A DNA stretch of 64,000 nt from Pocillopora verrucosa (lineage: Eukaryota > Cnidaria > Anthozoa > Scleractinia > Pocilloporidae). Positions within the stretch are counted from its first letter, which is position 1. The number at the start of each line of letters is the position of its first letter. Made by a program: the position numbers and the translations under genes. Positions 54,854 through 64,000 of the stretch are shown piece by piece. The notes under the pieces were generated by a model. It did not search any database and had not been told where the DNA came from. It saw nothing but the letters and a program-made list of their open reading frames with translations. The stretch spans positions 2,709,082 through 2,773,081 of the forward strand of contig NC_089319.1 in the NCBI RefSeq assembly GCF_036669915.1. Reading direction: 5' to 3'.

Positions 54854-55730
54854 TAGAACGTGTTTTACAATAGAGCATTTAAAGCCGGATTATCAAGTCC
54901 TTTGAACAATATAGATGAAGGTGTGGCCTTTCGTATTTTATCGTTTTTTGCTTCGTGAAAAAAACCCACGAAATCGAATTTCTTTAAATAGGAGGTAGTT
55001 CAGATCTCGGTTTCATAAATGTTAGCACACAAACGTTTTTTCGACTTGAGTAGAAAAATGAAATTGAGAACAGAATAGAATAACTATCACTGCACCAGAC
55101 ATGGATAAATTATGATTAAAACGAATTTTTTGGTGATACCAAATATTCATAACTAAAGTTATCCCACTCGCCCGTCTCCAATTAATTTTTTAAAGGGGTG
55201 TGCTCCGACGAAAGGAATATTGGAACATAATAAAGATAAAAAAAAAAGTAAAAAGCGTCTCACCTTAGCCGAGGCAAGCTGGAATAGGTCCGGTCTCGGG
55301 CTATCTTGGGTCTCGTTATTAGTGCCAATCCATAAAATTAATGGAGCATATCCTCCACCTCAAAGGTGTTCTAATCTGCTCTAGTTCCCCCTTCCACTGT
55401 GTTGCCCAGACAGGAAACCTGTGAAATTTGATTTGGAAACGAATTTTCTTTACGATATGGCAAAAAAAACAATGACCTGGTCTATCTTGGGAGTGACCAC
55501 TGGCTTCAAAAGATTCAAGATTATGCGGTCTTACGCAAGGGGGAGGGAGCGAGGAAAGGAGTGGATTGTTTTTTCGAACTGCCTTTTTCGCGGCACTCTC
55601 GCTCCGCGCGTCCACCTCGCGCTTTCTTCCGCCTGTTCTGTAGTCCACGTCATCTTACGTCAAAAATATCCATGGTTACTGTAGTTTTAGTCTTGCCATG
55701 TCACGCTATCCGACAAATCACGCGACCAAA
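54854..55730. other. Unit B right-hand end, no gene recognised
   Basis: Homologous in patches to 20830-22740 of unit A. The run into unit C at about 55690-55731 (CCATGTCACGCTATCCGACA) is also found at the A/B junction (about 22705). No gene seen. Confidence 0.5.
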
Positions 55731-55739
55731 GCGTTTTGG

Positions 55740-56893
55740 AAAACCATCAGAAGCCAAATTTCACAAAAAACCGTGACAAGTAGAGCTAGCGCTCTGTGAT
55801 TAATGTGTTCAGTAGAAATATAATCTCCATACAAGCGTTAAGTTGAGACAGAATTGAAACTATTGATAGCGCACAGCAAGAGGTTAGTGTTTCGAAACTG
55901 AAAGTGTGAGCTTATTGAATACCCCTCCTTGAAATTGTCTGCGTCATTTGGTGATGAAATCCGCTCAAATATGAGATTTCATTTTAGGCCACAAATGGAC
56001 AAACCTTTATCTCAATTAATTTATTTCTATTATGATGATTTCTGATACATCACAGTCTGACTAAGCTAAATGAACGCATGTTGCAGGGAGCTGATAACCA
56101 AGTGAAAACGTTATGCTTCCATGACCGCACACCAATTGCAAGTGGACCTCCGAGCGAGAGCTTCAAGTCAACCTTTGGAGGTAAGAGGTTGTGGATATTA
56201 TTCCATATTGAGTTGAGTTTCAGTTTGAGCACTTTCTTTCTGTTAATTACATCTTGCTTGAAACACATAAATATACGACCTCTAGTGAATTTACGCCACG
56301 CCATCTTGGGGTCGGCTGTACATGGGCTAAATTAGGCACGAAACTTCAAAAGTACGTTCCTAAAGGTGAAAAAAATCGCTCATAGTCGAACGATCGATTA
56401 AATTTTACCAAGTTTGTCGAAATCATTCGACTAAAATCGGGTCATGTGGTTGTACATCGATTAAAATCGAAGTCCTGATAAAGTCTTGATGCACGACAGA
56501 TCACTTACAAGCACGACTCGATTAGAAACTAAAGAAAATAACATTAAGATTTGGATCACACAGGAGTGTTAACCAATTCAGTATTTAACGTCTGTGAAAA
56601 AATCGCTGTGGTAATTTTTAGTTTATGCCAAGTTAACGGTAGTCTCATCTTAGCTTCGTGTGTAGAATCTCCACAGCGCCTCGTGCTATTTTGTATTCCC
56701 CGTTCATGCTATTTTGTGCTTCCCTTGTTTATCTACTGCCACTTCGATATCGTGAGTCTCTACCCACATTATATATGACAATCGAATTGTGAAATAAGTT
56801 ACATGTGAACAATTTATCTCCTGAATGTAAAAGGATAGTTGTCGTGAGGACATAAAACTTATCGGTGAAGAACATTAAACCAGTATGTTGTGT
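55740..56893 (+). other. NLR-C upstream region, left part
   Basis: Homologous to 3340-4466 and 22745-23930. Includes the possible 5' exon with conserved donor TTTGGAG/GTAAGAG at about 56085-56180. No other gene. Confidence 0.45.
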
Positions 56894-57316
56894 CTTTATT
56901 CTAGGGCCTCTTCTGTCAGATTATTTGATGATTTTAGTTGGTTACCTTTTTACGAGGAGGCTAAAATTTCCCAACGTCTAATTGCATTTAAGAGACTATG
57001 GGGAGAACCGCTTGCCTATATTACTCGCCTTTTAACACGTAAAAGTGATCTTCTCTCTCGTAACACTTGGTATGCAAACTATAACTTAGTATGCCGAAAG
57101 TTTAGATGGCGGTAAAACGTTCAATGTTACCACATGTCAACCATGGAACAGTTTCCTTATCACCTTACGACAAAAGACATCAGTACAAAGTTTTAAAAAG
57201 GCAATTTTTCTAGGAAACCAACCGAGTTTGAATCATTTTATAGTTTAACAGGTTCCTTTTTACAGTTTCCTGACTCTTTTATTTAATCCTTGAGATCTAC
57301 TTTATTTTAGGTTTTA
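56894..57316 (+). mobile_element. Truncated CR1/L2-like retroelement, unit C copy (no inversion)
   Basis: The frame 56885-57115 reads SSVRLFDDFSWLPFYEEAKI, KRLWGEPLAYI and NTWYANYNLVCRKF, typical of the C-terminal part of CR1/L2-like reverse transcriptase polyproteins. The codons for CQPWNSLP follow after a small deletion. The 3' untranslated part is cut short relative to unit A. It lacks the inverted segment of the A copy, so this is the simpler form of the shared insertion. Confidence 0.75.
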
Positions 57317-58005
57317 ATTTTGCTACAGGTTAAACAACACTGAAGTGTAAAGGAGTATGATCATATAGATTGTTTTGGTGGGATTCTGAATCCAAAGAAA
57401 TAATTTTTTTCCCGGATACGATCAACTTTTATCTTCTCCTTACATTATTTCAATATTCAAATACATTGTAAAACACGCTGGTGATTGGAGTTAGGAGGCC
57501 ATCAGCCAAAAAGCCGGAATTCTGCCCTGAATTCTCTTAATTTACATGCATGGAAAGTGTCTGACCGACTAGAAGGGAGAAGTTTTTCCCGGATCTCTGT
57601 AAGAAAAGGCCAATTTGATTTTCACATTACGTGATTCATATCTTCACGATCACGGCCATATGTCATGCTTTTTTTAAGTCACGCAAACGCAGATTTGGAG
57701 AGCATTTGCATGCAATTTTAGTAAAGCAATCAGTTTTCCAGAGGTATTTAAAACTAGTTTAATGTAATACTTTTGCTGGCTTTGAGATGTAACGGACATT
57801 TTTGGAAGTGTGGATAAAAAGTTGATATATTAAAATCGAACATCAAACTTACTGAAAATTTTGTCTGGGTCAATTGATTTTTGCAATCGGATATATTATT
57901 CATTCTACCAGTGCTGAGCCAGGGAGTCTGACGAACAAGCAGCAACCAAATTCCTTGGTTAAAGAGTCATTGACCTTTGCTCAATTAACGATCCAGTATT
58001 TCTTC
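57317..58005 (+). other. NLR-C upstream region, right part
   Basis: Conserved non-coding DNA ahead of the HEPN ATG, equivalent to 5690-6376 and 24110-24734. An open frame extends left of the ATG in this copy, but the stop in unit B argues that it is untranslated. Confidence 0.5.
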
Positions 58006-58687
58006 ATGGCAGCACCTTCGTTTCATTCGACAAAAGAGACAACCAATTACGCCCGCTTATGCAGGCTTCTAGTGGGTGTCAGTGCACATATCTTGAGAGA
58101 GACATTTGACAAAAGGCGTCCAACAGGAGACCTGCACACAGTTTTGTCAGATCCTCCAGTTCATTCAGTCTTAAAATCACTTCGAAAGAAAAGAATAGTC
58201 AACCCTTCACAATGGGACAAAGTGTACCCCGCCATCAAGTCTTCAGTTTCATCAAAGAATTTCGATATCACGTTACTGATGGTCCTGCTGAGGAACATTT
58301 GTGGTCTTGTTCCTCCGGCTACCGGCTGGGATACACTTCCTCCTGCAGCAGACACAACCCTTGAGGCAGATATCATTCGTATCAAGTGCTACAGAAACAC
58401 AGTTTATGGTCATGCCAGCGAGGCCTCAGTTGATGACGCAACATTCAATCAATACTGGCAGGACATCCAGGATGCATTGGTGAGACTAGGAGGAGCTGGT
58501 TACCAAAGTGCTATTGATGATCTGAAAAAGGAATGCATGGACCCTGATTTCGAAGAACACTATAAAGAGCTTCTTAAGCAGTGGGTAGTGGATGAAGTCA
58601 GCATCAAAGAAAGATTGGATGAAATGACAGAGCTATTAAAGGAAGCAATCACTAGTCCTACAAAAAAGTTTAAAGCAGGAGACAAAG
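58006..58687 (+). CDS. NLR-C exon 1: DZIP3-type HEPN domain
   Basis: Encodes 227 codons plus one base from ATG 58006 ([11 protein letters not shown]). CYRNTVYGH is intact. The region corresponding to [17 protein letters not shown] in A reads differently here ([18 protein letters not shown]), the most variable part between copies. Donor at 58688 (GTATTG, phase 1), followed in the unspliced frame by a stop at 58699-58701. It joins to 60243 in frame. Confidence 0.88.
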
Positions 58688-61600
58688 GTATTGTGTATTA
58701 ACGGTAAAATCTGTACACGGCCTTTCGATCTTTCTTGAGAAAAGAAGAAGATTGAAGGGCCTCTCATCAGAGGGTAATAAGCAATTTACCTTTGAAAATA
58801 GCTCAAACTCGGAAAAATATTTTCTACTGGAACTGACCCCTTCCTCTTGGACCCAAAATTGGAAAAAGACCAGGTGTTGTCTTTTCCATGCTTTTTTCGG
58901 GTGATGAGCAAGTAATTTCTTTATTTTTTTGTTCCTCATGTGGGAAGTTAAGAGAATTAATAGTTGAAACAGATTCACTACAAAGGTGATTTGCACCAAA
59001 AACTGCAGTTAAGTCTTAAAGTATTTACCTGGTGGGGCTCGTCGAAAGAAAGAGATGGAAAAAAACTAAAATTCTTATTGGACTGGAGATGAAAGGACGC
59101 TTTCTCTCCCCTAAGTGGACTTAGGCCATTCTTAATCTCCTGCCGTAAAAACAAAAACCATGTGTTTTCTGAGTCAAAGTTAGTTTCTCCCGTACCACAA
59201 ATTCCTGGATCCGCTCCCGAAAAGGGTCGGTTAGTGTTGGTAATCACATGATTTCGAGTACAATTTACGATAAAACAGCACAAGTAAATATTTGAAATGC
59301 GAACAAATTGCACGAGCCTGTAGGGCGAGTACAATTTGTAGTTATTGAAAAATTAACAAATGCTGATTTATCCCGAATTGCACCAGAAAAATCATGCGAT
59401 TACTTGTTAATAATGTACCACACCAAAATATGACTCTGTTTTCCTCTCTAGTTATTTTTTTTTCGTGTCATGGCTCACTGGTTCGGCCGCTTCCCCTTGC
59501 CTTGTGCTGGAGTAGTCGAGGTTTTCCCAAGAATTTGGTCCGAGCTTTTAAACTCACCGTCACGAACAATCGAGTTTTTGTACTCTTCGTCAATTAGGTA
59601 TCGGTCGACAACAATAATCAGAACACGAAAGATATCACGCTCTTTATCTTCCCCGTCTTTCTTACGAACTGATGCGTAAAATTCCCCGAGAAGTTTGTTC
59701 AGCGTCCCCGATTCATAGTTTCCAACGCCCAAAACTTTCAGACTTTTGGCCAGTTGTTTGTGCTTTGTTTTGTATTTTTATTTTTGGCATTCTCCATAAA
59801 ACTCTGAATTTAAAAGGTTGTTACCTTCTCCTAACCTCTCCGCCGTTTTGTTTTGTTGCACTTTCGTGACTCTCTTGGCAATCAAATTATTTTCATCTTT
59901 CTAGCTCAATTTCAACTTTTTGTCCTCAATCTCAACTTTGAGCACTCTTTGGGATTAATTAACGTGTTCTCAGCCAATAAGCGTTCTGAAATGTTTGCAT
60001 ACATCTTATTAAAAATGAAATAATTTAACCTTTACACCAACCTCTTGCTACGCTTTTCTAATTGCTCGGTCAGAATTTTATGTCAATTAATTGCGAACAG
60101 ATTCAAGATTAACTTGCACCTTTTGGAAAGCCTAATTAAAGCAAAACTCAGCTAGCGTGATAACCGCTCTTCGTCGAGCATTGGAAAAGTAAATACATGA
60201 AGGGTTTATGAAAATAAATGCAGGTAACGGTTTTCTTTTCAGCTGTAGCGGAATACTCTGATGCATTGAAAGAATCAATAAGAAGGCAAACCGAGTACCT
60301 CGCTCAGGCCTCACCGACCATGTCCAATGTGAGAACAGATCACATATTCACCAACATTCTCATGCAACATGGAAGAAAGCCAGTCGAAGATCTTAATGTG
60401 AAACGAAAAGAACGCCTTCGCCAGTACGGTCAAATTAGAGGAAAGCAAATTAAAAGCTCTCAAGAAATATTCATCCCAATCGATGAGGAAGATCCAGAAT
60501 CTGTTCTTGTCACTGGAAAGGCAGGCATCGGTAAAACTCTGTTTTGTCAAAAGCTGATCAGAGATTGGGCTGACAACAAATTGTTTCGATCCAGAGCAAA
60601 TGCAGAAATACCTGATTTTAAGTTCGCATACTTGCTCACGTTCCGTCAGCTTAACCTACTTGGGGACGACCCTGTTACCTTGAAGGATATCTTAAACCGA
60701 TCTTCAGTGCTCGATGACCACTCAAATATCGACGACTCTATACTTGAGCACATTCTTCATCATTCCGAAGAAGTTTTGATTATCATCGACGGGTATGACG
60801 AGTGTTCACAACGAGAGTATATCGCTAGTGATTCGGATGAAAAGTACCCAAATAACGCCAAAGAGAAAATGCCAGTAGCGGCACTGTGTGCTAAGCTTAT
60901 CAAAGGAAAAATACTGAGAGGTTCGGTTGTCATGATCACTTCAAGACCCGACGAATCTGACGAAATGAAAGCCAAAGATATCTATTTTGACAGATACGTT
61001 GAAATTACAGGATTTTCCGAGCCACAGGTAAAAGAATACATTGGAAAGTATTTCAGAAACAACGACCGAATGAAAAACATTGTAATGGACCACATTACAA
61101 AGAATGTCAATCTTGTCAGCTTTGCCCACATTCCTGTACTTTGTTTTCTTATGTGCTCCTACTTTGAATATACTCTACAGCAACCAAAGAAGAATAATCC
61201 TCTCCCGGTGAAAACAAGTGACCTTTATGATGAAGTGGTCAACATGTTTGTGAAAAAGCACGATAGAAAGAAAAGCACCTCTGCCGAAGAGACTCTGGAT
61301 GAATTATCAAAGCTGGCAGCTCAACTCCTTGAGGAGAGAAAGTTTCTTTTCCTTAAAGAGGATTTGAAAACTTTGAACTTACACGAGGTTGAAAGTCTGT
61401 GTGGAAGCGGTCTTCTTCATTGCGGTCCTCCTTTCAGAACATCTTTTTCTGCGACGACTAAACATTTTTGTTTTACGCATTTGACTCTCCAAGAGTACTT
61501 AGCGGCTCGTTGGTTCGTAAAGACAAGAAAAATCCCCCCCGGAGATGTGTCCACAGAAGTAGTTCTATTTATGTCCGGTATTTTGTCCAAGGAAAAAGAC

Positions 61601-62863
61601 AACGAATTTGTGAAAAAGTTGATTATCAAAAAAATTCTCAGCGTCTCATTGTCAGATACAACTACAAAGAGGCTATTTATTTCCAAATGTCTCCTACAAT
61701 ACGAAGACATCGAGTTTGCCAAGGAAATAGTAAAGGAATTTCGCAACGTATTCTGCCCACGTGATGGATATTTTGATCTTTCTGGCTCCAGGAGGGCCGA
61801 TGTGGACTGCATTACTGTGTCTTTCGCATTGATGGTTTTTGGCGAACTTAATGCAGAGGAAAAATCTGAATGGAGTAGAATCACCACACTTAACCTGAGT
61901 CTTCAGAATGTCACCAATTTTGCCAGTCTATGTCAAGCATTACAGACACCAACATGTAAAGTCACCAAACTTAATCTGGGTTTTACTCAAATCACCGATG
62001 CCGGTGTTGCCAGTCTATGTCAAGCATTACAGACACCAACATGTAAAGTCACCGAACTTCATCTGAATCTTATTCAGATCACCGATACCGGTGTTGCCAG
62101 TCTATGTCAAGCATTACAGACACCAACATGTAAACTCACCGAACTTAATCTGTGTGATAATAAGATCACCGATGTCGGTGCAGCCAGTCTATGTCAAGCA
62201 TTACAGACACCAACATGTAAACTCACCGAACTTAATCTGGGTTTTACTCGGATCACCGATGCCGGTGTTGCCAGTCTATGTCAAGCATTACAGACACCAA
62301 CATGTAAAGTCACCAAACTTCTTCTACCTGGTAATCAGATCACCGATGCCGGTGTTGCCAGTTCATGTCAAGCATTACAGACACCAACATGTAAACTCAC
62401 CGAACTTAATATGGGTGGTAATCAGATTACCGATGCCGGTGTTGCCAGTCTATGTCAAGCATTACAGACACCAACATGTAAACTCACCGAACTTAATCTG
62501 GGTGCTAATCAGATCACCGATGCCGGTGTTGCCAGTCTATGTCAAGCATTACAGACACCAACATGTAAACTCACCGAACTTAATCTGCATGCTAATCAGA
62601 TCACCGATGCCGGTGTTGCCAGTCTATGTCAAGCATTACAGACACCAACATGTAAACTCACCGAACTTAATCTGCATGCTAATCAGATCACCGATGCCGG
62701 TGTTGCCAGTCTATGTCAAGCATTACAGACACCAACATGTAAACTCACCGAACTTAATCTGGATGAAAATCACATCACCGATGCCGCTGAGAACCGTCTA
62801 GAGTATATTTTGGAAGAAAAGAGTCGTATCTACCTTTCTTATGATGAAGAAGACATTGACTAA
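58006..62863 (+). CDS. NLR-C gene: HEPN-NACHT-LRR receptor (two exons, 1100 aa), intact
   Basis: Spliced model 58006-58687 + 60243-62863 with a 1555-bp intron. Domains: HEPN (about 1-225), linker, NACHT (Walker A GKAGIGKT at about 319-326; Walker B IIIDGYDE; sensor TSRP), HD2 with [12 protein letters not shown], about 10 LRRs of 29 residues and an acidic tail ([12 protein letters not shown]). It is the only copy in the window with every part intact and the expected tail, so it is the best candidate for a functional gene. Known cnidarian NLRs of this type are thought to be intracellular sensors of microbes or damage; ligands are unknown. AATAAA at 63001-63006 could serve as polyadenylation signal. 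Confidence 0.88.
59239..59401. repeat. P1 palindrome copy C1
   Basis: Starts GTAATCACATGATTT and ends AATCATGCGATTAC. It is in the NLR-C intron at the same place as A1 and immediately left of the Crypton fragment. Confidence 0.8.
59475..59860 (-). pseudogene. Crypton-type recombinase fragment, copy C
   Basis: The frame 59475-59732 reads [36 protein letters not shown] and GKGKRPN before a stop. This copy preserves the end of the N-terminal domain best and is the main basis for the family assignment. Antisense, in the NLR-C intron. Confidence 0.65.
60243..62863 (+). CDS. NLR-C exon 2: NACHT + LRR
   Basis: Acceptor TTTTCTTTTCAG at 60242. Encodes the NACHT ATPase and about ten LRRs between 61880 and 62790, then [15 protein letters not shown] and the acidic tail, with TAA at 62861-62863. 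Seven of the repeats are identical to one another except in the residues around LxLxxN (for example LNLGANQ, LNLHANQ, LNLDENH). The tail is preserved in full. An in-frame ATG at 60218 lies in the intron and is not used in the spliced model. Confidence 0.9.
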
Positions 62864-63000
62864 TAATTCTGTTTTTGGAAAAGGTATACGAAAGTTCAAA
62901 GACATAGGGTTGACTTGACAGTTTCAATAGTGAACGCTTCAACGCTGTAAACGCGTTATCCTTTTGTTGTCCTTAAAATGCATTTATTACTTAATATTTG

Positions 63001-63006
63001 AATAAA
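63001..63006 (+). promoter_or_regulatory. Candidate polyadenylation signal for NLR-C
   Basis: AATAAA 138 bp after the NLR-C stop codon. In A and B the equivalent position lacks the exact hexamer. Confidence 0.4.
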
Positions 63007-63029
63007 TAAGAGATTTTCATTAAAAAAAA

Positions 63030-63213
63030 TCACAAGATTCCGAGTACAATTTGGGATAAATTAGCATGAGTGAACTATTTAAAGGTCAACCAAATTGCAT
63101 GCGCCCGTAAGGCGTGTGAAATTTTTAGTTCTTGAAAAATATACGAGTGCTTGTTTAACTAACGTAACCCTAACCCTAACCCTAAGCAAATTGTACGAGA
63201 AAAAACGTGATTA
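63030..63213. repeat. P1 palindrome copy C2 with telomeric-type insertion
   Basis: Counterpart of copy B3, including the TAACCC array at 63165-63185 in the right arm. Confidence 0.65.
63165..63185. repeat. Interstitial telomeric repeat (TAACCC)n, unit C
   Basis: Three and a half copies of TAACCC in the right arm of P1 copy C2, one fewer than in unit B. Confidence 0.9.
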
Positions 63214-64000
63214 TCTGTTAATAATGTACATGCAAAACTCTGTTTTCCTCTTAGTCGTGTTTATTTCGCGTCATGTCTTAGTGGCTTGGCCGCTTGCCTT
63301 TGTGCTGTTGCCGGAGTATTAAGGGTTTCACATCTCTCAGTCATAAGACAGCGCAAGTAAGCATTTTGTGCGATCGCGAATATTGCCTATCATAACCGGT
63401 TAAGGGTCAGACAAATGGGAGGGGGGGGGGGGAAGGGATGGAAGGGATGGAGTGAGGCAAATAACCTTGATGATATCCGTCTTTTTGTCTCCCCTTCGAA
63501 AATTATTTGATGTCGACAGTAATCTTCAGTACTTCGGGTACTTATCACAAAAAAGAAGTTCTTGATTTTGTTCACTGTTCAGGAGAACTGTGATGACCGG
63601 TCTATTGACAAAAACCATCAACAGTCCTCTCCCTCTCCTAGCTTTGACATAACGGAAAAAAGGAACAAAACAATCCAACTATAACAAAGTGAAAACCTTT
63701 ATTCCACCACATGCCTAACTGACATCACCAAAAATGTTTCGTTTCGTAAGTGGGAATTTGATCTGAATCACAAACAAAGGAAAGTGTCTTTCCTGTGGCG
63801 CGACGTCCAATGCCCGAATATACGCTAGCTGCGTTCAAATTACTCTGAATGTGTTCTTGTTATTTTAATAATATGCAAACGCGAGCTAACTTTATGAAAT
63901 CCAGCCTATTACTTACAAAATGTTTACATCATCGTCAATTTTCTGAGGCATTTTTAATTTGAGAATGTCAAATCAAAATTTGTTTTGGTTGTCTGTTTCC
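63214..64000. other. NLR/BTAF1 intergenic region, unit C
   Basis: Short Crypton-type remnant (about 63275-63320), a G12-type run and G-rich tract at 63417-63450, then spacer homologous to 39590-40032 with AATAAA on the minus strand at 63698-63703, the presumed end of a BTAF1-C transcript. Confidence 0.55.

Larger units (their letters stand above)
22739..55700 (+). repeat. Segmental tandem duplication unit B
   Basis: Second and longest unit: NLR-B (+), BTAF1-B (-), NPLOC4 fragments (+). It shares order and orientation with units A and C. Unit B lacks the truncated retroelement present at the equivalent place in A and C (empty site near 23930), and has B-specific insertions at 26106-26364, about 26500-34500 and 54640-54853. 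Confidence 0.8.
55731..64000 (+). repeat. Segmental tandem duplication unit C, running out of the window
   Basis: Third unit, starting at the same landmark as A and B. It holds the complete NLR-C gene and the downstream region up to the presumed 3' untranslated part of a third BTAF1 copy. The last bases, 63961-64000, are identical to 39993-40032 of unit B, so a BTAF1-C coding region is expected about 300 bp beyond the window edge. Confidence 0.8.

Noticed and set aside
1..64000. tRNA, rRNA or bacterial operon features
   Set aside because: No cloverleaf, rRNA-like stretch or Shine-Dalgarno-led gene cluster could be supported; gene structure is clearly spliceosomal.

Overview
The window looks like nuclear DNA of an anthozoan cnidarian, probably a stony coral. 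The pointers are tandem immune-receptor genes of the DZIP3-type HEPN + NACHT + LRR class, spliceosomal introns with GT/AG borders, AT-rich non-coding DNA dense in palindromic MITE-like repeats, CR1/L2-like non-LTR retrotransposons and short (TTAGGG)n arrays. The species cannot be named from sequence alone.

Layout. The window is a segmental tandem array. Each unit carries, left to right, an NLR gene (+ strand), a BTAF1 (TATA-binding-protein-associated Snf2 ATPase) copy on the - strand, and C-terminal exons of an NPLOC4 homologue on the + strand. Unit A runs about 3.33-22.7 kb and is preceded by a truncated unit A' (about 2.08-3.3 kb). Unit B runs about 22.74-55.7 kb. Unit C starts near 55.73 kb and leaves the window just before its BTAF1 coding part. 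The units differ by deletions, point lesions and insertions.

NLR genes. Each has exon 1 (HEPN domain, R-N-x4-H motif present) and exon 2 (NACHT ATPase plus 29-residue LRRs encoded by 87-bp DNA repeats). NLR-C (58006-58687 + 60243-62863; 1100 aa) is intact. NLR-B (24735-25440 + 35524-37790; 990 aa) is open, but its intron has grown to about 10 kb, holding a full-length retrotransposon, and an extra orphan LRR block lies after its stop. NLR-A has lost the whole NACHT region and its splice acceptor. The donor (phase 1) and acceptor join in frame in B and C.

BTAF1 and NPLOC4. BTAF1-A (11.4-17.1 kb) is a pseudogene: it lacks the exons for the first half of the ATPase, has an in-frame TAG and has a broken motif VI. 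BTAF1-B (39.7-50.0 kb) keeps all the ATPase motifs (DMGLGKT, DEGH, AHRIGQ) but lacks the N-terminal exons and some HEAT-region exons. The NPLOC4 exons are partly preserved in complementary ways: A keeps the C-terminal zinc finger, B keeps two upstream exons in frame.

Mobile DNA. There is an intact 1057-codon CR1/L2-like element with a 2A-like motif (28.2-31.55 kb), a truncated second non-LTR family with an inverted triplication, Crypton-type recombinase fragments paired with a 164-bp palindrome on both sides of the NACHT-LRR exon, a 214-bp insertion with hammerhead-ribozyme-like cores, a roughly 1.7-kb long-inverted-repeat element, and short interstitial telomeric arrays. The repeats flanking the LRR exons and the near-identical 87-bp LRR units probably supply substrates for unequal exchange in the receptor locus.
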